NCBI GenBank assembly: GCA_016808115.1
Contig: JAEQBH010002359.1
Coordinates: 186,001-250,000, forward strand
Length of the DNA stretch: 64,000 nucleotides
Reading direction: 5' to 3'
DNA from: Tetrastigma voinierianum
Lineage: Eukaryota > Streptophyta > Magnoliopsida > Vitales > Vitaceae
Shown: positions 10,734-22,560 of the stretch, one piece after another
Numbering within the stretch: position 1 is the first letter of the stretch
Layout of the letters: each line of letters begins with the position of its first letter
The notes under the pieces: generated by a model
The model's database searches: none
Told to the model about the DNA's origin: nothing
Seen by the model: only the letters and a program-made list of their open reading frames with translations
Made by a program: the position numbers and the translations under genes

Positions 10734-10903
10734 TGTGAAACTAGTCAGAAAAAAAATGCTCTATCTTATTCAAGAAAAACTCTCTACTGCAGAAAGGAAA
10801 AAACCTAGAATTTATAGGCTTGGGTTTGTTACAAAGCTCGTGTATTCTGAACATTCTAGAAAAGAATTGAATTGATGTCACGTGAGACATCAAATACTCT
10901 ACA
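10734..10903 (-). repeat. 3' LTR of the Copia element
   Basis: 170 bp, starting TGTGAAACTAGTCAG on the plus strand and ending CTCTACA. It is about 95% identical to the 173-bp LTR at 14312-14484; the visible differences are a few substitutions and a longer A-run, so the insertion looks fairly young. Confidence 0.9.
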
Positions 10904-12722
10904 TCCCCCCCTCAAGATGGAGCTGGTTGAGGTGGAGCAACCAAGCCCATCTTGGAAAGCAAGCGAGAAAATAGAGGAATCGGAAGAGACTTGGTAAAAA
11001 TGTCGGCGAATGAGAGGAGGAGGAGATGTGCTGAGGGAAGAGCAGACCAGATTCAAAGCGTTCGCGAACAAGATGACAATCAATCTCGAGGTGTTTGGTA
11101 CGCTTGTGAAAGACTGGATTATGGGTAATCTGTAGAGCTACCTGATTGTCACACCATAAAGGGATTGGAAGGTGCAGTGGAGCATCAAGCTCAGTTAGCA
11201 AGGATGCACACCACTGAAGCTCGCACGAAGTCGTGGCCATGCTTCTGTATTCTACCGCAGTCGAAGACCTGGAAACAGTATTCTGTTTTTTAGTCTTCCA
11301 AGAGATAAGAGAGGACCCAAGGAAGATGCAATAGCCTGTGAGAGAGCGGCGGGAGTCAGGGCAAGAAGCCCGGTCGGCATCAGAGTAGGCCTCAAGATGC
11401 AAAGAGTTGGCATGAGGGTAGAAAAGGCCTTGAGAAGGAGAACCTTTGAGATAGCGAAGGAGATGCAGAGCTGCCTCCCAATGAGAGGTTTGCGTGGGGC
11501 ACCAACAAATTGACTGAGTTGCTGAACCCCATAAGTGATGTCTGGTCTCGTAAAATTAAGGTAAAGGAGGCGGCCAACCAGGCGTCTATAACGGGCAGGG
11601 TCCTCAAGGAGAGGGCTAAGATCAGCAGAGAATTTGAGGCCTTTTGGCAAGGGAGTAGAGGCCGAGCAGGCACCCATCAAACCAGCGTCAGGAAGTAAGT
11701 TATAGACATACTTGTGTTGATGGATGTGGATACCAGATGGAAGTTGAACAAGCTCCACCCTAAGAAAGTACCGAGCAAGACCCATATCCTTGATTTTGAA
11801 GGTAGAATGAGGAAACTGCTTGACCAGAGCAATATCGGAGTTAAGGGACCTGGCAAGCAGCAGATCATCCACGTATACCCCCAAAGCCAAGAAGGAGGCA
11901 GCAGTGCATCGAATAAAGAGGCAAGGATCAAAGGCCGACTGAAGAAAACCAAAAGCTTGGAGCTTCGAAGAGAGCTCAATGTTCCATTGGCGGGAGGCCT
12001 GTTTGAGGCCATAGAGAGATCGGCGGAGGAGACAAACATCACCAGGGTGAGCAAGAGTAACCGGCAGGGGGAGTCATGTAGACTTCCTCATCGAAGTAGC
12101 CATGAAGAAAGGCATTATTGATGTCAAGTTGGTGGATAGGCCAAGAACAAGCAGTGGCAACAAGAAGGAGGAGGCGAATAGTGAGAGTCTTTGCAACAGG
12201 GGAGAAGCTGTCAAAGTAATCCACACCCTTAACCTGATTGTATCCCCTGGCGACAAGGCGCGCCTTGTAGCGATTGATTGTACCATCGGGATTGAGCTTA
12301 GTTTTAAAAATCCAATTACAACCAATTGCAGTCTTACCTGGTGGAAGAAACGTGAGCTGCCATGTGTGATTCTTCTCGAGAGCCCGAAGTTCCTCAGACA
12401 TGGCAAGACGCCATTCAGGAAAGAGGCAAGCCTGATCATATGTAATAGCATCAGGGAGGGAGGAGATGACAGATAAAGACTGTGAAGCAGGTGTGGGCTT
12501 TGTCATGGAGCAGTGAGTGACATAGTCACGCAACCAAACTGGAGGCTGACGAATTCTGGGCTGGTGACACAGAACGGGTGAAGGAAATGAAGACATTGAT
12601 GGAACAGCAGGGGAAGGAGAGGAAGGAGAGAAAGGCAGTGGAGCAGCATGGGAAGGAGAAGAAGGAAGGGAGGGTGAGGACTGAAAATGGGTTAAAACTG
12701 AATTGTGGTATATGTAAAACAT
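10904..12722 (-). pseudogene. Copia reverse transcriptase-RNase H region
   Basis: On the minus strand, 12722 down to about 10920. It opens with a serine/proline-rich linker, then RT with NHTWQLTFLPPGKTAIGCNW, YKARLVARGYNQ and LDINNAFLHG. The catalytic box YVDDLL lies near 11860. RNase H follows with the segments DADRASCPDSRRSLTGYC, STAVEYRSMA and WCDNQVALQI. These are textbook Copia pol motifs. The reading frame shifts between 11890 and 12060 and again near 11400, so no full polyprotein is made. Confidence 0.9.
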
Positions 12723-14088
12723 TGGTAAGGCATATAGTATGTGTAAGTGTCACCCGTCCACTTTTGTGGACCAAATGTGTTCTCCTATCAAGAAGGAAGA
12801 CTTCCAGTGGTAGATGTAGATCATTGGCATCCTCTAGAAGGCTCAAGTCATTGCACATGTGATTTGTAGCCCCAGTATCTATTATCCAAGTGCCCTGTTT
12901 TGAAGTCAACCCAATTGTGTTCAAATTGCAGCTAAGAATGGTTCCCGAATATACCTGCAAGTTGAATTGTGTGCAAGACCAATTAGATCATTGCTTCCTT
13001 TGTCTTTCATATATTTTCCTATCTCCCTTTGGATTATTGTTGAGAGATCAATGTCAGTAGAAGTCTGATGTGAAGATGCATCCTCGTTATGTGATGCAGC
13101 AATGTTTGTGTAATCAAGTGGTGTTTCTGGTGTAGTACTAGCCAGATTTGCTCTCATGGTAGCTTGCGATATGTGGTTCTTGAGGCCTTTGTACCAGTCC
13201 GGATAGCCGTGTATTTTGAAGCAACTGCTCATGATGTGCCCAATCATCCCACAATGCTCACAATGTAGTTAATCCTTGTCCTGTGTGACTTCATTATTTC
13301 CCCTGTGGTTACCTTTTCGTGGGGCAAAGCTTTTGTTTCCTGAGTTTTGGACACCTCTGAACTGAGAAATCTCTGTTTCAAAGCGTCCATTTCTATGGCC
13401 GATTATATGTGATTTAGCAAGTAATGCTGTGATGTCTGTATCATTAGAGTGAACCATGTTCACCATCCTCTGTTTCTCAATTTTCAGCACCAAGGAATAC
13501 ACCTTGTTTACAGACGATGGAGGATCCATCATGAGGATCTGATCCTTTGAGTGATTATATTCCTCATTTAATCCCATCAAAAACTGCATAATCTTCTGAG
13601 ATTCAAAGAATTCTGCTACAGTTTTGGTAGCTCCACACGTACATGCAGGTAATGGTGCCAAACAGGTTAACTCATCTCATGCGAGTCCTTTCGAGTTTTA
13701 TGAACAAGAAAGAGATGTCTCAGGAATGAAGTGTTGATTTCTCTGTGAATCTGATATATTGCAGAACTGTTACTCTCTCCAAAGCGTGTTTCTACTTCTA
13801 GCCAGAGATCTCTGGATGAATCAACGTAAATAAATGACTCTGATATGTCTTTCGATATGGAATTCAGCAACCATGACAACACCATACAATATGCCTTTTT
13901 CCAGTTTGCAAACCGTGGTGAATCAATTTCCGGTGGCGTCGCAGTTGGGTCGCAGTTCCATCGATGAAACTCAGCTTCGTTTTTGCTCCCAAAGCTATCT
14001 CAACAGATCGACTCCATGAGAGGTAATTGCTTCCAATCAACGGTGCAGACACTAGTGTCATTCCTGGACGATCTGAGTTATGAAGCAT
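12700..14088 (-). pseudogene. Copia gag and protease region
   Basis: Minus strand from an ATG at 14086-14088. Gag reads SAPLIGSNYLSWSRSVEIAL and IDGT (the Copia gag family start), continuing through MVLSWLLNSISKDI and a QFLMGLNEEY segment. A partial zinc-knuckle GMIGHIMSSCFKIHGYP lies near 13200. The aspartic protease signature WIIDTGATNHM is near 12880. Frame breaks occur around 13880, 13665 and 13260. After the protease, at about 12700, the sequence passes straight into the linker that precedes RT. Confidence 0.85.
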
Positions 14089-14311
14089 TACAACTTCATT
14101 CTCGGCAAAAACCGAGTCAATTTATTCGAATCCTCTGTTTTGTCTTTCTTCCGAATTCTCTTTCAAATTTCCCGATGTTCCTCGAGAAGATTTAGACTCG
14201 TGTTGTCCTGCCATTGCTCCTATCTTCATTCAGTTTCAGTCTTCACTCCGCTATTTGGTTTCCGAGAAAGTGAAGAGAAAAAAACAGGTTTCTAAACCTG
14301 CTCTTATACCA

Positions 14312-14484
14312 TGTGAAACTAGTCAGAAAAAAAAAAATACTCTATCTTATTCAAGAAAAACTCTCCACTGCAGAAAGGAAAAAACCTAGAATTTATAGGC
14401 TTGGGTTTGTTACAAAGCACGTGTATTTTGAACATTCTAGAAAAGAATTGAAGTGATGTCATGTGAGACATCAAATACTCTACA
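14312..14484 (-). repeat. 5' LTR of the Copia element
   Basis: 173 bp, TG...CA, adjacent to the primer-binding site at 14300-14311. On the minus strand it starts TGTAGAGTATTTGATG. The right flank AAGAACTTTCC is the continuation of the gene-copy flank seen uninterrupted at 44262. Confidence 0.9.
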
Positions 14485-14521
14485 AAGAACTTTCCTTCCA
14501 TGTGACATCTTGTGCCCTACT

Positions 14522-16960
14522 TGTAATACCCCAAATTATATCATGATAGTTTTATAACATGTTTAGGGTATAATAAAAATAAATGTATGTTTTTTTGGAA
14601 TAAAATAATGCTAAAAATAAAATAAGCAAAACTCAAAATTAATACAAAAGTCGAGGATAAATTAGTAATTTATCAATTCCGGACCCAAAGGTCATATGAT
14701 AAGAAGGTTATAGCCTAAAATGGAAATATAAATAACTTGATTTGCAAATAGAGGAGAGGTGAAGGACAAAATAACAAAAAAGTGGAAAAGAAAGCAAAAA
14801 TGGGTTGCCAAACATGGCCTTACCATTTAAAAGGGAGAATAAAGGTAAAATATCTCATTTTGGTCTTACATGTTAGGGCAAATCGGTTAAGAGAAGAGAA
14901 AAAGAAGAAATCAAGGTATGAAACTTGTTAGAAACTTTTGTATGGATCTTGGTATGAATTTTTGTATGAATACTTGTTTGGGGGTTTTAGATACTCTTTT
15001 ATTAATAGAATCCTTGTTTGGAATGATTTGTTTGGTTTGATTGTGATGCTTCGACGGAGGAAAAATTTGTATAAATGTTGGTTTTTAGGGAGATCTTTAT
15101 CAGTTTTTATAAAGCTTCGTATTTTTGTTTTCAGCGTAAGCTTGTCCATTACTTATTCAAATTGAGTGATTCAAAATTCTGAGTAAACTAGACATCTAGA
15201 AGAACAAATCTCCCTAAAATAGGCGTCTCCAAATTTGGACCCCTTGGTACCCAAAAAATTCGTCGAGTGAAATTTCTGTTTCGAGGTCGATTTTAAATAC
15301 AGTTTGTGGCATTTTGAGAGAAGTTTTGAATGTATTTATACCATAAGTTGAGTTTCACTCATCGAATTGAGTGATTAATTTTTTGAGTAAAATAATTTAT
15401 AGGAAACAATCTTACGTGAAATAAATTATATCAGATTTCGGCCCATTAAGACCTCTGAGAAATTCGTCAAGTAAAGAGCAGTTTGATACGAAATTTGTCT
15501 CGAGCAGTCCTGTTGGACTAGTGGATTTGTTTAAATCATAACTTTGAAAAGGACCTTACTCATCCAAATGAGATGATTAAAATTTAATTAGAAACTAGAC
15601 ATGCGGGCCTTTCATGAAGAGAGTATGGTCCAAATTATGTCTTTAATGTTCATAGAAAATTTTGAAATATAGGATACCGGATTACGTTTCACATAAATTG
15701 TCACAAGACGGAGTTCGAGATATTTAAAGCCATATCTCCCAAATTAAAAGTCCAAATGACATGATGTTTGAACCATAAGAAACTTAAGACATATGGGTAT
15801 ATTGAGGTTGGAATATCACTTTACTCTACTTAATCTAGTTTATAGGGTCGAAAAGTGTAGTAAAAATGGAGTTAGAGATTTGCACAGGCCCAATGACGAG
15901 AATTAGTTATGGAAACTTAAATTGTATAAGGTTATATAAGTGTATTGTTATATGGTAAAGAGAATACACGTTTAATTGTGTTATATGAAAAAGTGCAAGT
16001 ACAGTCAAATGTTATAAGGGTGTTTGATAATGAATATCTCATGAAGTATAAATGATATCAATGTTATTCTTACATATGAATGTCTTTTACGATACTTGAA
16101 AGATTCATTAAGAAAACATAATAAAATCGATTTATGCAGCATATTAGGGTAGTTGGATAGATAGACATGTAGGTGCAGTTCTTTGCGGCGTCTGGTTTAT
16201 AGATGCTCGAGGCCCTGGTTGGGTCGATAATGTGATCGTTGGATCATTATAGTGACCCCGTTTGGGTCATACAAATAGAAATCATTGTCTTGTACAGTGA
16301 TAATACCTTCAGTTACATACAGTTCTTTCTCGTATTCACTTCTAAGGTATTTGCAGGCATAAAACATAAGATAAATGACAAGAATATGTAAACATGACAT
16401 GATATGAGAAGCATAATATTGCTTTGTGATGATACGTAAACAATGATAAGTACAAAAACAAAAACGTAAATGAAAGATGATATGAAATGAAATATGATAA
16501 GACGAATAAGTATGATATATGTAGAAGCATATCTATAAATGATATGTTCAAACATGATTAAGCATGTGTATATGTAAATGAATGTTAAAGTTATATGCGG
16601 TTGTCCACAGAATTGTGAGTGACTTTGATTTAGGAGTCTTCCATATGTATGGTACTGCTAAGCTATAAGTTTAGTATAGTTATTTCATCAGTATAGGTCT
16701 GAAGAAAACGGGTGGACGAGGACAATCTTCGTGGTCAAGTCAACACATCATTAGGTGCCCATTAGAAGACCATTTGGTATAATACATGTATTTTTTTTCT
16801 TTTGTAAGCAATGTAAATATTGTAAATGTTGAACACTTCTATATATGGAGCTTGTATATATTTTGTAATCCGCTGCTACAAAATATAGTACCAGTTAAGT
16901 GTTTAACATTATATGAATGAACAAACTTAAAGATTATAAGTTTATAGTAAACATGAAAAA
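14522..16960 (+). mobile_element. LTR-like repeat, probably solo or truncated Gypsy LTR
   Basis: About 2.4 kb of AT-rich, non-coding DNA absent from copy 2. It starts TGTAATACCCCAAATTAT, a start common for long LTRs of plant chromovirus-type Gypsy elements. The same start and first kilobase recur at 31588-32784. Short frames inside (14928-15165, 16197-16555) are not gene-like. No internal coding region or second LTR is seen. The right end is not a clear CA with target duplication; about 330 bp of flank present in copy 2 (44300-44630) is missing here. Confidence 0.6.
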
Positions 16961-17108
16961 AAAATTGATTTTGTTTGATTACTTTCTCATTTGGGTCTCT
17001 GAATATTCATTCAACAAAATTGATCTTTAGACACCCTTAGTTTGGTTTGAGTCCCATTTTCTTGGAGTTATCTGATGTAGCTATTATTTCCAGTTCTAAA
17101 ATTATAAT
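16961..17108. other. Fragment of duplicated downstream flank
   Basis: Matches 44637-44771 beside copy 2 (TTTGATTACTTTCTCATTTG and onward). It is split from its continuation at 28993 by the Gypsy insertion. Its last five bases, ATAAT (17104-17108), are the target-site duplication. Confidence 0.75.
17104..17108. repeat. Left target-site duplication of Gypsy A
   Basis: ATAAT, matched at 28988-28992 and present once at the unoccupied paralogous site near 44766. Confidence 0.85.
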
Positions 17109-17829
17109 TGATGCTTTTTTCATAGGAGCCAGGAATTTGGAGCGTGTGGGGAGTCGTTGGTAGGACTGGTAGATCTTTGGATCATTTGGTTGAAGTAGGA
17201 TCATTTGCGGTGCTGGTTTCGCGTTGGTTTTAAGTTATCCTCCTCTGCAAAAAAGAAAGGGATTAGGCGGGGGAAGCCGCGGAGTGGCGCTCCGTCTTTA
17301 AGTGGAGTTTCTTTACGAGAGAAGAGAATGCTTAAATTTGCTTAGTGATGGCGTACCTTTCGCGATTGGGTGGCTTTGTAGCATAGTAGATGTTGACAGG
17401 TTGGATGGTGATTAGGATTTGTTCCCATTGGATGGGATATTTTTTATTAGTATCGGATTTGGTAAGGATATAGAAGAGCCGGTTTATTTGGAATAATCTT
17501 CCTGTGTATTGAGGGGATCCTTTGGGGATCAGGTTGATGATGTCTTATTATTGTCTTTCTTTCCTTATTGTGAGATTTGGCTAGACTTGTAGAATAATAT
17601 ATTATCAGAACTATTCACCACTACGTACTATGGAGACTTCCCATAATCGGTCTTTAGGCCAATCGGGTTGGGCCCTTATTAATTTTGTACAGGCTTGAAT
17701 GTTAGAAGGCCTAAATGCTCGGTAGGCATGTCTACTCCCTTTGGGGTTTGGCGGATGGGCCTAAGTGTTTCGTTGGGGTGGCCTCTTTCTTGGGCGTAGT
17801 GGGCTTATAGGCCTTATTTTTGAACCACA
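17109..17829 (-). repeat. 3' LTR of Gypsy A
   Basis: 721 bp. It begins TGATGCTTTTTTCATAGGAG and ends AACCACA on the plus strand. It aligns along its length with 28218-28987 but with many small gaps, shorter by about 50 bp. The adjacent inner sequence (minus strand AAGGGTCGGGGCAACTAA) is the likely purine tract. Confidence 0.85.
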
Positions 17830-18289
17830 TTAGTTGCCCCGACCCTTGTGTACGGCGTGCGTGGGGCAAAGGCATGCTGATGTCTCGCCGGGTGCAATTG
17901 CGTGCACTCGAAATTTTGAATTAGTTAGAACTGAGTCGATCATTTGTCTTTATGATAATGATGACTCTTGGTTTGTATCATTTCTCCCACTCCTTTGGGT
18001 TTCCTTTTGTTTCTTTCGCGGACATCCTGTCTTGTGTGCCTTTATAAGGATGCTGCTTTGCCTTTAGCGAGTTCGGACTTCAGCTAACAACCAGTCTTAC
18101 ATGCGAGCCTTTTGTGCGAGTCTTTCTCACATTGTCTTTCTTAGGATAGTCTTTTGTATTAATTTATGGGTCCACTTTGCGTCTTTGTCTTCTTGGTCTC
18201 TTTTAGACGTCTGACGAGCGTTAGGGACAGGTTGGCGAATTTTATTTTCATTATTTACTTTCATCCTTAAGATTACGGGTCGCTCTTCT

Positions 18290-20300
18290 TCTCTACGTAT
18301 CGATGGTGACTCTTTGGCTATTGCTGGTTCTGGACGAACTGGTGGTGTCTCCGACCGTTCGGCCGGAGTTGAACTTCGAGATGCCCCAGAGGTGCCTCCT
18401 CTTCCCTTGGACAAGGGTAAGGGGAAAGTGAACCTGATTAAATACCCTGGGGGGTCAGAATATCTAAGATTTTCCGTTCAGCATGCTTTAGCGTAGGACC
18501 TGAGGTGGATCCGCCGTGGGACCATCTTTGCGGGCGCTACCGGCCTCGCTGGCGTTCGGGTGGTCCCTGACGTTTTGACCCTCTATGTAGTCTCTGTGCC
18601 TAAGATGGTGTGCTTCTTCGAAGTGGCCTTGATAACGGTCCCCGGCTTCCCTCTGCATCCACTTCGCAAAAGGGTTTTGCAACATTTTCAATGTGTCCTT
18701 CTCAACTCGCCCAGCCAGTTTGGGGTATTTTAGTTAGTCAGCTGGTTTCTTGGGGATAGGGGGCTCGTGTCCCCGGCCTTAGCCTAGCTTCTTTACCTTT
18801 TAGCCCGAAGGAGACATCCCAGGAGCTTTCTTTCTTCCCTGGCGTTCAGGCGCTCCTACGTGATTCAGATCTTCCACTCCTCCGACGGTGTGGAAGGCCT
18901 TCCGCTCTTCGTTACTTGACCCGTAGTAGGAGCCTAACCCTCTAAGCCAAGAGACGACACCACAGGTCGGTGGCTTGGACCACCCAGAGAATCTTCGGTA
19001 GTGTTCGTTTTAGTTATAACTTGTATGTGGTCATTAGGTATCTCGGTCTGTGCGCTCACATGCTTCTGCAGTGCTGAATTGATCTCGTATTTGAAGATAG
19101 CATGCATAGTGTTGGCGTTGGTACAGAGTCTTACTTCACCGTCCTTCACGCAGACTGATTAAGTCAAATGTTCCACATTGAGTTCGGGTGCACTCGTCTG
19201 CTATACGGGCCTTTGGCTCCTTCCACCGTGAAAGTTCCTCCCGTTGGGCCTCTGTTACTAAACCCACTAGAGGCTGTTGTGATTGGAGATGGTGTCTCGA
19301 GCCACGAGAGTGGGAAGCGAAAATTACCGGACCTCCATTGGCATCAGTGGCTTTGGTCAAAGTTCAAAGTTGGGGGCATCTTTATCTTCCCAGATCTTCT
19401 CACGTCATCGCAGGAACGGATTCTGACTCTATAATTTTGAGTTCGCGGTCCCATTTTGGGTCTGTTGCGGAGGCAGAAGGTCCCTCGGGTGGGGTTGTTG
19501 AGCAACCATTGGCCCGGTCGCACCATTGCATGCGGAACCCTTGACGAAGAGGGTTAGGTCACCTTCTCGAAGGGCGGAAGAGGCGAGGAGGAAAGATCTT
19601 GAATCCCCAATTAGCGGAGACGGAGACTCTTTACTTCACAATGCCAAACTAGCTGCAGGCGTAGTATCGTCCATTCTTAAAGTTCGATCTCGAGAGATTG
19701 GTTCAGCTGCCGTTGATGAGGCTTTGGCCTTATCTCTCCAGGGGGTCACCTCCGTAAGTTCCCGTACCTTGTCATATTTGATTCCATTTTGAGACAGTTG
19801 GTGCATTGGATGTTGACTCTATCTTTGGATGTGCAGTGGCTACTCATTTGAAGGGTTTGGCAGAGAAAGGCCAAAATAAACGAGCCGCGGCGGGCTTATA
19901 GGCGTGGCCTCATCTGAGGCGGTGGCTGCGGTCGGGTCAACGTATGGCTAGAGACGGTGAAGCTCAAATCTGATCTGAAACATACACACATGGAAACTGT
20001 GCCGAGTACAGAAGGTAGAAAACGAGGCCCCGGAAACGACGAAATTGGCGAAGGCGGGTTCGAAGGTTCGGATGACGGGGGCATGCGAGCGACTTGGCGG
20101 AGGTAGGGATGGGGCGGCATCTGCGATATGAACGGATGGTTAGGGATGAGCTTCTCGATCCCGAGGCGAACGGTCTAAGGAAGGCGTGCGATCAAAGAGA
20201 TGATCTTCGTAATAAGACAAATATTTGTTGGGCCGAGGCTCGTCGCGAAATTAACGAGGCGTTATTTCGATGGAGCATGCTTAATGGGGAGTGTGTTGTT
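18290..20300 (+). pseudogene. Antisense reading region of Gypsy A (PF04195-like)
   Basis: Plus-strand reading region, opposite to gag-pol, in several frames. It contains GVELRDAPEVPPLPLDKGKG, then VVPDVLTLYVVSVPKMVCFF and VPGFPLHPLRKRVLQHFQ, and after a gap AEEARRKDLESPISGDG, LLHNAKLAAGVVSSIL and DEALALSLQGVTS. Near 20110 an acidic/basic helical stretch remains. The VPGFPLHP...VLQHF part resembles the plant family named putative gypsy-type transposon (PF04195, by recall), found as the antisense ORF of Tat elements. Function is unknown. It is broken by stops and shifts, so no product is expected from this copy. Confidence 0.65.
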
Positions 20301-20959
20301 TAGCAGCGGGGATCTTCGCCGGCCGATAACTCTAGTGGCTCGGCTGAGATGAGTTATTGGAAAGGCGAGAGGCTGAGGCTTATAATCAATGGGTTTCCTG
20401 GTGGCTCACCTTTCGGAAGAGGTTATTCTTTACTTATTAAGCATGGACTTTAACTGACCTTGACGAGGAGGATGAAGGGTCAGCCTTCTCTGTGATTATC
20501 TGGAGGCGGGCACCCTCCCGAGGCCCTCCCCTTCTTCACTTAGTGCACTTCTCCTTCGGTGCTTGGCCTCCTGTGCACGTCTTACTGCCGTCTCGGCTTT
20601 ACCCTTTTTTTTTTATTGTTTGTTTGACATATCAAACTTATCTTCTTGATCCTGTTTTTCGTTCTTGCTCTGCTTGTATCTTCTTGACCTTCTTACTATT
20701 TGAATGACTGCCATATGTTGATGTTTTTAGTTGAGAATATTGAACATAAAACTTGTGTGGGTACCCAGACTACAGAGTACTCGTGCTGGTAGCCATTCTT
20801 TTGATTGGCGGGTGGCGGATTGACTCATCAATCATGTTGCTCCGTTTGCATCAGTGACTACGGTCAGCGGATCTGACTGCCTTTGTAACGATCGTTGACT
20901 CGTCATTATTACGTTTTCAGCTGATTACGTTGACGATTCTGAACATAACTTTAATGTGA

Positions 20960-22010
20960 ATAGTTGAGAACACATCAATCTGAATTTCTTGGAGCCGTCG
21001 GGTGACTTGCCGTCAATGGTTTCATTTTATGCTTTGGGTAGAATGATTGAGCTAAATCAAAGTGAGATGTTAGGCTTCGTCGGTGACTTGCACGAGTTAA
21101 ACTAATTCTATTTGCATAGCTGTGTAAATCGTTGAGCTCGTCGTCGCGAGTTCTTCGAGCTCGTCGGTGATTTACTGAGTTGAGGCCGGTTTCTAGAGTG
21201 CATGGCATGAATGATTGGGCTCGTCAAAGTGAGCATTTGGGCTCAGATCAGTGACTTGCTTGAATTCAGCGGTTTCTGGGGTGTGTATTTGGGTAAGAAT
21301 GATTGAGCTCGTCAAAGTGAGGCTGTAGACTCAGGTCGGTGATTTGCAGGTTAGGCCCGAGTTCCTTAGTTGCATGGCCAGTGTAGAGTGAGCAGACTCG
21401 TCAAGTGAGTTGCTGGGCTTCGTCGATTGATTTGCCTGAGTTGAACTGATTTCTAGGTTGCATGGCCTATGTAGAATGATTGAGCTCGTCAAAGTGAGCT
21501 GTTGGGCTCCTTCGGCTGACTTGCACAGTTGAAGCGATTCCTTGGGTTGTGGCGGGGTGTAAGTAGACGAACTCGTCGAAATTAATTTCTTGGGCTCATT
21601 GTTGTGTTGCAGTGGTGATGTAACTTTGAGGTGATCGACTCCTCGGGTAAGTGATAATCTTGAGTAGGCGAACTCGTCGCGAAGTGATTTCAGACTCCGG
21701 CGGCCCAATGGCCAGAAGTGGTGATGCTTTGATCCGACTCCTCGGATAGCGTGACCTGTCCAGAGTAGGCAAACTCGTCAAAGTGAGCTGCTGGAGCTCA
21801 GTGTTAATGGCTTCGAATGCGATCTCTTTAATTTTGATCGACTCCTGGTGGCGTGACTGTGCGGAAATGGAACGAACTTCGCGAGTGAATTTCTTTAGAC
21901 TCGAGGCGTATGTAGAAGTGTGATGTAACTTTGGTGATTTGACTCCTCAGTAGCGTGACTGTGCGAGTAAGATGAACTCGTCGAGTGAGAACAACTGCTG
22001 TCACGACCAT
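20960..22010. repeat. Tandem array in Gypsy A, units about 86 and 100 bp
   Basis: A degenerate array. The landmark GAATGATTGAGCTCGTCAAA or close variants recurs at about 21041, 21126, 21209, 21297, 21383, 21474 and 21560, a spacing of 83-91 bp. A second form with GAACTCGTCG and GACTCCTCGG landmarks recurs at about 21664, 21764, 21868 and 21967, a spacing near 100 bp. It sits between integrase and the antisense region, where Tat elements often carry tandem repeats. Confidence 0.8.
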
Positions 22011-22339
22011 TAAACACGATTTTCTTGGAAAAGTGCGAACGTCTTTAATGCTGATTTATGGAGAATTTGAAACGTTCGGGCGACCTTTTGAGTGCTTTGG
22101 CCTTCTTATAAATGGCGGCTTCATTGCTATGGAGTTTATACTTTGAATATTGCTTCTTAGGCGTGGCGGGAAATGCGGGCGAGATGGCGTCGAATCTAGT
22201 TGTGGGGATCCATCCCCGGTCTGGTGGGTTGTTGGACTTACGCTTGTGGGGTTGTGTTTTTCCCTGGTCACCACCTTTATGGGAGTCATGTTGCATTCCC
22301 TAGCTCAGGTGCTGAGGAATGTGTCCGGAAGGCGATTGC

Positions 22340-22560
22340 ATTTCTTGCGTCGCCTTCTCCATTTTCTATTCTTCTTTCTCTTCCTCTTTTTCTTCTCCTT
22401 CTCCTTCTTTTTCATCTTTTCTTCCACATCTCATTCTCCCCTTTTTTGTTTCTTCTGCACAAACTCCTTCCATCCCTTTCTTCTTCTCCTCTTTTCCACC
22501 TTTCTGGCCTTCTTCCATTTATTCCCATCTCGTTTTCTTTTCCTTTTTTCTTCCTGGTTT
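22340..22560. repeat. Pyrimidine-rich tract in Gypsy A
   Basis: About 220 bp nearly all C and T on the plus strand, hence purine-rich on the element's coding strand. It gives long overlapping frames full of F, S and L that are composition artefacts. It could act as an extra central purine tract; this is inference only. Confidence 0.6.

Larger units (their letters stand above)
10734..14484 (-). mobile_element. Copia LTR retrotransposon lacking integrase
   Basis: A 3.75-kb element in minus orientation, bounded by LTRs of 170 and 173 bp (10734-10903 and 14312-14484) that both run TG...CA. Its primer site reads TGGTATAAGAGC (minus, 14300-14311), close to the initiator tRNA-Met site used by most plant Copia elements. 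A purine tract (TCTTGAGGGGGGGA, minus, about 10904-10917) abuts the other LTR. Gag, a zinc-knuckle segment, protease, reverse transcriptase and RNase H follow in order, but the integrase region between protease and RT is missing. It is absent from the matching site beside copy 2 (44262), so it inserted after the duplication. Confidence 0.9.

Noticed and set aside
11510..12476. Plus-strand frames of 62-135 codons across the Copia element
   Set aside because: They are antisense shadows of the reverse transcriptase region and contain no independent motif.
20960..22010. CRISPR-like array
   Set aside because: Units are contiguous and degenerate with no unique spacers, and the setting is a plant retrotransposon.
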